Assembly (NCBI GenBank): GCA_033807695.1
Contig: CM066303.1
Span: 3,348,001 to 3,412,000, forward strand
Source of the DNA: Daedaleopsis sinensis
Lineage: Eukaryota; Basidiomycota; Agaricomycetes; Polyporales; Polyporaceae
Direction: 5' to 3'
DNA: 64,000 nucleotides
The position numbers and the translations under genes are program-made. Positions 11,801-20,800 of this stretch are shown one piece after another (within the stretch, counting starts at the first letter, position 1; each line of letters starts with the position of its first letter). The notes beneath the pieces were generated by a model. That model was given only the letters and a program-made list of their open reading frames with translations. It was not told the origin of the DNA and ran no database searches.

Positions 11801-14800
11801 GTAGGAATACATCAGTACTTAATACTGCCTACTCCAGGTCACTGTCTGAATCAGATGAAGAAGACTCTGAACTATCGGAGACCTCGGCAGGAACGGGCTC
11901 GTCGAGAGCGCTCGAAGAGATTACAGTCTTACGGGCGCGCATCTTGCGAGCATGCAGCTGATACGGTTCGATCCAGGACGGTAGCGGGCCAAGCGTCTTC
12001 AGGAAGTTGACCCAAAATGACGTAGTCCGGATGGACAGCCGCTCGTACACCGCTGCTTGTTTCTCCGCATAGAAAGCAAGGCCCCGGCGGAGTCGCGTTG
12101 GTGCATTGGGCCGTCGAGTCGCCTGAGATCGCCACCACCTCACCTTTGACTCAAAGAAAGCCACCACGCGCCGCATCTCCTCGAGGAGAAGCTTGCGCTC
12201 CTCAGTCCAACGGTCGGCTCGGGCTTTGCAGCGAGCCCATTCAGCGCGCATGGTTTCCATCAGTTCTTCATCAGAGACCTCGGTGGTATCAGCCGCCTCG
12301 CGCGAGTGACGCGCGGTCAACCAAATCCAGCTGACTTCGTACCTCCCCTCGCTGGCGATGACTTCATCCCCCTCGCGCCTAGGTCCGCGAAGATCGGAGT
12401 CCAGGAGGGGCCGGTAGGTCGACTGCCAGGTGCCGGAAGGATCTAGCTTGTCCATGGCGGCCCGCGCTTCACGATAGCGATGTGCACACCGCGCCTGTTT
12501 GTCCTTGAAGCGCGTGTACAGGGTTTGATTGCGCGTGACCGAGCGCTGTCCGAAACCGGCGATATTCATCCTTTGGAAATCGGAGACAGCCGCCAAGACT
12601 CGACGAATGCGCCGGATATCTCCAAGGGCATCGGACATTTGAGCCTCGCGAAGGCGACGCTCCTTCGCACACAGGCCGGCCAGTGTCTCGTTGCCTGCAA
12701 GTTCGGGCGGTAGCGCGGAGGGCAGCCACAATCGAACGTCTTCCGGCTTCGTGGGTGGGAGGGCATCGCCGGACGAGGAGCTGTTCTGGGCGCGGAGTTG
12801 GATGACGATCGGCATGTGTACGTCTTGGATAGCCTGCCAGAGCTCTATCCGGCGCATCAGAATGTTGCGCTTGGTCTGAGTCTCGGCAAGTTCGGTCACG
12901 CTGCGGCCCTTGTTGCTACGGGCCTTCAAGGCGCGTCTAGATCTAGATGAGCTTGTAAAACTAATAATACAAGAATAGAGACTTACTGCTTCTCCTCGAG
13001 TTCAAGACCGACTTGAAGGAATACTCCAGGTGTAACGTCGTGGGGCGGCAGCTTTCCTGCTGCGGCCTCGGCGGCCTCCTCCTCGCTCAGTTGCAGCTTC
13101 ACGTCTGCGAGGGAAATGCCTACGACCCGGGATCAGTATCAGAACAAACAGGACACTAGCGTGGGAGAGAGTAGGGTAGCGCACGCACTTGCAGTAGGTT
13201 CCTCGAATGGATCCGGCTTGCTCGGATCAGCCTGCCACAAGCGCAGCATCTCCTCCCACTTTGCAGTGACGTCGTGCGGAATCCCGGAGGCGTAGTCCGC
13301 AAAAAGGGCACGATGTTTGATACTCATGTCGTGAGCTTCTTCTAGGGCTCGCAGCACAGTTGGGCCTGGGACGAAAGGTAAGTATAAAGACGTAACCGGG
13401 ATCGGGACATGAACTGTACCAAAAGAAATTGTCTTCTGCCAGTTCCAGGCACCCCAATGGTCGTTGTACGTCTCGTGACGTAACCCGGGGCCCATCTCAC
13501 GGGTACTGAGCGCGAGAGGATTCATGTGCGACCAATGGGATTCGATTCCTTCACCATATGTTCGGCCGACGTGATCCAAGAAGTTGAGAGAGAAGCGAGA
13601 GTGAGACTCTCCTCCATGGACCCTGAAGTGCTTCTTCGGGATGGCAAACCGGATATCCTTGACTCGGGAGCGGTCGAGATGCATCTCGGGAGGAAAATTG
13701 TTCTCCATCCGTGCGAAGAAATGCTTGTACCACTGACAAGCGATGTCGTACGAGAGGAGGAGTAACAAGAGGATGAAACCGAGCAGTGTCGAGAATACCA
13801 AGTAATCCATGTTTGCGTAGCTAGGTTTCAAGTTATATCCCGGCGAGCGTCACAGTGTGGCTATTGAAAACGCTTACCCCTCACCGCGCTGCAGATCACC
13901 GGCGCCATTTTTCCGCACTAGCGCATGGCGCGCACAGAGTACAGCGCCGATTCCGGACGCGATGTAACCTTCCTTATGGAGGTTGGCCTTGAGGATCGCA
14001 TTGTGCTCTGCCGAGCACGTGTTCTCCTAGGTACACAGCTGTTAGTGACAGTGCCCTCAGGCGTACGCAGCTAAGTATCACTTACCTCCTTCTGACTAGC
14101 GCATGCCTGGAGATGTTCTTGATACGCCTTTTCCTCGACGTAGTATGACCACCCAGATCCCATCTCAATGTCGTCGATACCTTTGTCCTTACATCGGGCT
14201 CGAAAATTTGCGTCTATCATTAGATACAACGTGTACAGCCACCTGACATTCCACGGATACAATAATCAATTGAATACATCTGCGTAATGGATATAATAGA
14301 CTACTCACCTCGTCTGGGGAGGCGCGTTCTCCCAGTCGTCTGGCAGATTCTTGCCGGGGTGCGGACATGCAGCGCATTCCACTACCAACTCGCCGAGCTT
14401 CGTACCGGCAGCACCCGAAGGATCGTGAGCCCGGCCAGCTCGTTTGAGCATCACGAGATGCCGCCAGATTCGAACGGCGTGTGATATCTGCTTGTAGCGG
14501 TTCTGCATGCCGTCGAGATCAGCTATGAATCCCTACAGAGAAGATGGAGAGGTCGCAGGACTCACCGGTACCTCGGAACCGCCGGAATTGTCTGTAATCC
14601 GTTCCATGGTCTTCCAGAAGTCGTACAGGTTGGTCTTGGCCTGGAAATTGAGCTCTTGGTAGGTGTTGAGCAAGCGGAATGTGAAGACGGTGGCCGGAAC
14701 ATCGGTGGTCGCAGGGAACCAGCCGGCTCGCATCAGCTGCTTCCATTCCGGGACGAGCTCGCACGAGGACTCATCCAGGCACTTGCAGAAGCGAACTCGA

Positions 14801-17800
14801 ACGTGGTAAATGCCACTCGAGTCGCACACCACTAGGCGACGAGTCTGATGGGAGGCCAAACACGAGGCTCCACCTGCGTGCCCGACCTGCACGATGAGCC
14901 CGAGTGCGTCCAGCGAGGACCGAGTGAACGTCTTGCCATTCCAGACCTGACCAAGTCGTCAGTATACTTACGCCCAAGTTCACGGACGACAGCGCAATGC
15001 GGCCCGGGGGCTCACCTCGACACGATGGAAGATGTGCTCTTGATGTCGCTCGAGAACGCACCCAGTGCATCGGATTGGCCTACCAAAGCAGTCTTCACAT
15101 CGGACCGTCGCAGGGTTCTTGTTACACGAGCTGCAGGGGATGTTTTCTTCATCCAACGGTTCGTCGCATCCCTCATACGAGAGAAGCTCGTCTAGGAAAG
15201 CTTGACGCTCGGGAAGCCACTTTCGTAAACGGTTCTATTAGATAGATAATTGAGTTAGACACTATCGCGCATGTCCGAGGGCCCAGAGAGCTCTCAAGGG
15301 CACACGGGGGTATATGCATCGAATTTTAGCACTTACCGCAGCACGCAGTTCAGGACGCTTGCGGTGGCGTCTCCCGGCACTCTGCCAGTGGCTACCGCCC
15401 TGCTGAGCCGCTGGCCCGGGGTCGTTCTGCTCGAGATCCTCGCCATCTGCGACTGGCAGACCCTGCATGATGGATGCAATCGTCTCAGCGACATTGTCGG
15501 GGTCGAGGTTGTTAGGCGCGTCCGGATCGGATGGCAGTGGGGCGGCACTAGTGGACCTCCCGCTTTCAAAATCCACGGCAACCGTTCGAAGATTCGAACG
15601 CTGCCCGAGGCGACCGGATGCACCGACGTGAAATGTCATATTCTCCACGACGATCTCGGAGGCGATGTGGCTCGATTGCGACACCATGCCCGCAGTGGGT
15701 CCTGACGGTGCCTCGGCAGAACTTGAAGCTTCAGCCTGAGATTGACCCCCTGAGTCCAGTCCGATGCTAACGTTCGGCTCAGGCACCTCCATCTCTTGAA
15801 AGCGTCGCCGCTTGTAGGACCTGGAGCCTGGCAGATTCTTCCGCTTTCTGTCCATGACGGAAGACGGACGTTGATAGTAGTAGTAGAAGACGGGTTGAAA
15901 GTCGCATAAGCGCTGAGACGGTGCATGCACGTTCAACTGATCAGTGCACTGCACCACTGCGAACTGCATCGATCTGGTCAATAGATGTCTTGCTGCAGTC
16001 TCACACAACATTCTACCCTTGTTCAATGATACTATAGATGACGTTCATAATTTCTAAGAGATAGGGATGGTAACAGGTAATTTACTCGGTAAAAAGCTAG
16101 TAGGTAGGACTTTTCGAGCACATGCCAGGTTCTAGTAGGAATGTACAGTCGAATACCCATGCCATTGCGCGAATCACAAGTGCATGCGCATACTACTGAC
16201 GGAAAAGTACACGAATGAATTTGGGCACTGGCAACAATATGCAGAATGCTTTGCACAATCCTGTCTACGAGAGAGTACACGACGATACTAATTGAGAAGC
16301 TGGTGAACTCGACCTTCGCGTTTCGCGTCATAGTAGGCAGAATCGGCCTCCTCGCGGGTATCGCAAGACTGATACCGCGCCCCTCGAACGTCTGTCACAA
16401 ACCCTTCCATACTCAACCACGACCGCCATATACCGACTCGCAGACCTGCCGTAATGACATACCACTTCTTAGTGTATGATGGGTCTTCGGGCTCGATATG
16501 TTCTACTTGAGAAGCGAGGAATATCAGTACACTTTGTATTCATACATGTATAGCGAGGACTCACGTTCTGCCACCCAATCTACTCTGACTTTCCCTCCAC
16601 CGCGCATGATATACCGAACACCGCCAGACAGACGGGCAGGCGGGCGCTGAGCGATGCCGGGGGCAGGCTGGGGAGGCAGCGTGGGTGCGGCCCTGGGCGA
16701 TGGCCCGGCGCCGGCGCGAACATCCTCGATAGGGGCATTCGAGCTAGTCGTCGTGATATTGATTGTGATAGGCCCTGGAGTCGTGCCACTGCCTGCATGA
16801 ACGTTCACGAAGACATTGACACCTCCGGTCTCCGCGTCCAGTCGCTGCGCCCTCCGATCGGGATCGCCAGTGATCGAGAGTTGCGAGAGGTCGGGTAACG
16901 GATCGGGAGTCGCAGACTCGGGAGCTTCACTCGATTGGCGCATTGATGTCTAAGGAAAGGTTAGCAACTTGAGAATAGGGGTGGCGCAGATGACGGGGCA
17001 TACAGATGGCACAAGAGGGAGGACAGTCGTTGGGAGGAGGAGGAGGAGGAGGAGATCGAAAGGAGGAATCGATATCAGTGCCCTGATCGGGTTCCCTAAA
17101 ATGGACGAGTCAGTTAACGGTTGTGAACCACCCATTGCACAATAATTTTACAAAAACGTGATCGACACGCCAAACGTGACCACTTGCCCGGCGAGTCTCT
17201 GCGCGACAGGACTGCTGCTTGTCCTGCCACATTGCATCCGCTGAACACCGTTGTTCCAGCTATCACTCGCGCCCTAACCCTTCCTCCTCGCTCACTGCAT
17301 CTCCACCCATGCCGCGCCCCTCGTGGACTGCTCCTGAAGAGAACGACTGGCTCGTGGAGCTCTCGCCCGAATTTGACAACGCGCGCGTCGCGAAGACGTT
17401 GCCAACGTTCTACACCGTCGTCCAACAGCGGTACTTCGACAAGTTCGCGCCGGGCGTCATTACGAAAGATGTAGATGACACCAAGGTCACGTTCACCACC
17501 CTCAGAAGGACTCGCGGTGGTGGGGAGGTCACAGTCACAGTGGCTACACGCAAAGAGGTCAGCGGGAGTTGCCGTTTGAGCCTGCGACTTGTTACTGACC
17601 TCCGCGTTAACAGCAAATCTGCAACTGGTTCTGGAACCACCGTCTCGGACGGTTGACCAAATTGAAGGCCACCAAGAAGGAGCCCGGCACTCTCAACCTC
17701 ACGGCAGCGCCAAAGCGTCCTGTGAAGCTGCATGCCTACCAGGCGTACATCAAGCTGAAAGACGACGTCGTCCCAGTCATACGCGACCTCTACGCCAAGC

Positions 17801-20800
17801 ATAGAGAAGGCGCAACGGCCACAGGGACGACCCCACTCACGTGGTTGAAGTTCATGCATCAAGAAGCGAAGAGGATGCTGAGCGAGGAGGACGCGAAAGT
17901 GCAGGCAGAGGTAGAGGAGTTTCGCATTCAAAATCCGGAAGAATACGGCGTGGATGCGTTCACCGAGCCGGATGCGGATGTCGAGACTCCGGAGTTGGGC
18001 GCGCGAGCGCAGACTATTCACGAGTAAGCCATCATACCTCATTGATACGTCCTCGCATACACATACCTTGGTGTCGCAGACGAATCTCGGCAATCCCGAA
18101 GCAGCTGGAGAATGTTTTGACTTCGCTCAGGGAGCAAACTGGATGGGTCGGTACTATCATAGTCGGCGGCCCTCGCCCTGACACGGGCAAGATGGTGACC
18201 ATGTGGTTAGTGCATCTCCATCAAAAGCATATCAGGGAATGTATACTCACTGGGACATTATAGTTTTCACGAGGGGGAAACGGTGAACCTGGGTCATACG
18301 TTCCCGGAGGCATCTTCTGCCTGGCAGCCGCTCGTGGACAGTTATGCATCGTTTGTGACGAGCTGTTTCGGTACGTTATACAGTTAGTATGCTTTAAATA
18401 GTAGGAGCTTACAGGATATATGCAGTTTCGGGCACGGGGTCGAGAATGGCGGCAGCATACGGCGCTGCCCCACGTGCAAGGTCCGACACGTCCTCCCAAC
18501 CTTCCAAGGCCGGCACCCCTCAGCCCACGGATCCCACTCCTTCTTCGTCCAGCTCATCAACTGTCGCGTCCTCCGAGGGTTCCAGCAGAGACGTGTCGAG
18601 CGAGGGCGCGTCGAATACGGGAACTACGTCGGCTACGTCTAACGGCACAGCCACCACAACCACCCCGCCTGACGACGTCCGATGGATCCCTCGCGTCGAT
18701 CCGATTGCTTTTGAGTTGGAACGACAAGCGAATATTGCAAAAGTACAGGCGATACTGGCAGCCCAGGGCGACGAGGTGAGAGCAGCAGCAGACAAGTTGA
18801 AGCCTACCGCAGCGCCCAAGAAGACACGAGAGAAGCGCGCGCCCAATCCCACGGCTGTCAAACCGACGCGCACAACACGTTCTAAGGCTGCAGCTGCAGC
18901 TGCTACTCCTCCTGCTACCTCCACTACACCTGCAACTACCGACAACCCCCTGACCTCGGAAACGTCGCCAACCGTCCTCACCACCGACGCCCCAGCACAG
19001 GCAACCACGGTCATCCCCGGTTCTGGTCCGGAGCCCGCTCCTGCCAGTGCATCGAGCACGCTCTCTCCATCTCCTGGCACATCAAGCACGCCCGTTCCTG
19101 CGCCGGGCACGTCGACTCGGAGCACGCCCGCTCCCGCTCCGGGCGCGACGAGCACGCCCACCCCCGCTCCGGGCGCGTCGATCACGCCCACCCCCGCTCG
19201 CACGCCCACCCCCGCTCCGGGCGCGTCGAGCACGCCTGTCCCCGCTCCGGGCGCGTCGAGCACGCCCACCCCCGCTCCGGGCGCGACGAGCACGCCCACC
19301 CCCGCTCCGGGCGCGTCGAGCACGCCTGTCCCCGCTCCGGACGCGCCCCTGCCCGCCACCCCGGCCTTTAACGAGACGGTTTCGGCCCATGGATCAACGA
19401 CGACCGTAGGCCCCGCGCCCGCAGCTTCGAGCCTCCCCGTCCCCAGCCCCGGAGCGCCGAGCACGACTTTCCCTGCCTCTAACACCGTGAGCACGACCAG
19501 TCCCTCTCCCGCAGCATCCGTCTCGACGCCGGGATCGTCAAGCACGCTCGACCCCTCCCTGGTTGTCCCGATCCCTGTAATGTTCAACGCGACTGGTCCA
19601 GACCTCGGCGGCTTCTCGAACACGACCGTCTCTACCCAAGAGCCGCCGAGTACTACAGTGGCCATCGCTTCCGCCACGGTAAGCACGACACTTCCTGCTC
19701 TGGGAGAGTCTGCCGAGGTCTCCCTATACGACGAAGGAGCACCTGAGTGGGTACGTTCCTCCATCAAGTATTTCAAGCTCCTCGACGCTGGAGGCAGTGT
19801 GTGGCTGGAGTTGGTGAACGCATGGCAACGGTTCGAGAAACGTATGGGGTACCCCGATGGACGAGTTCGTCTCTGTTCTTCCCTATCTTATTACTTCTTA
19901 CTGAATATGACGTGGACACAGGGCAACAGCGCTCGACTACCGACTCAGCAGCGCCCGGAAGAATTCGGAACGTGGATGAAAGAACACCGGGCATACGACC
20001 GGCTCCCCGTGATCAAGCCCGACGACTTTGGGAACCGCTGGCGGGTTTGGTGGGCATCTATGCAGCCTACCTGTCGTCTCCGTCTGGACCAGCCGTGGCC
20101 ACTTGCTCGTGTCGCTCCGACTGAGAAGGCGGAATGGGACGCACTGTGGCGTGGTGGAACGTGCGGCATGTTCCTGCCCGTCATGGGTATTGCATGGTGG
20201 CTGTCAGCCGTCACCGAAGCAGGTAGTTCTCTCGCAGATGTGCACGACGCGATGGGTGATGTTCTATGGGTATTGCGAGTAGGCCACGAGGCCTACGATC
20301 TGAAGCGCGCAGCGATGGACAATGAGAGTGAGGCCGATAACGCCGAGAAGCGACCACGTCTTGATTAGATTTGATGCAATCACTGCTTATAGGTCGTTCT
20401 TTCGCAAGCTTTTGTAATACAAGACTTTAAGTCACAGCTTTATAGAGTATTACAATCCCTGGGCACGTGCATTATGAATGCATGGTGATGTTTGTTTTAC
20501 AATTCTGCCTCGTTACTCAGCTTGAAGAGTATTACAACCGATGTACAAGACCCTGACCTCGAATATCACAATGAGGTGAGGCAATTGATATACAATTCCC
20601 GCCAAGGCTGCAGTAATACAATTTAGAGTATTTTACAATTGCTGTAGTACGGCTGTACAACTGACCGAGTATTACAAACCGTAGAGTGATACAATTGCTG
20701 TGGTAGTCCTGTATGGTTATACAACTTTCGCACTTCTGTAATACAATGATCTATAATCACGGATATATTATAACTGGTATATTACTGAAGTCACAGAGGT

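Noticed and set aside
19084..19346. Regular 30-bp repeats resembling a CRISPR array
   Set aside because: Units are contiguous without unique spacers, lie in frame inside a coding exon, and the genome is fungal.
18520..19776. 418-codon minus-strand ORF rich in Gly, Val and Ala
   Set aside because: It is the antisense shadow of the repeat-rich accessory gene, whose spliced plus-strand frame has conserved domains on both sides of the repeat.
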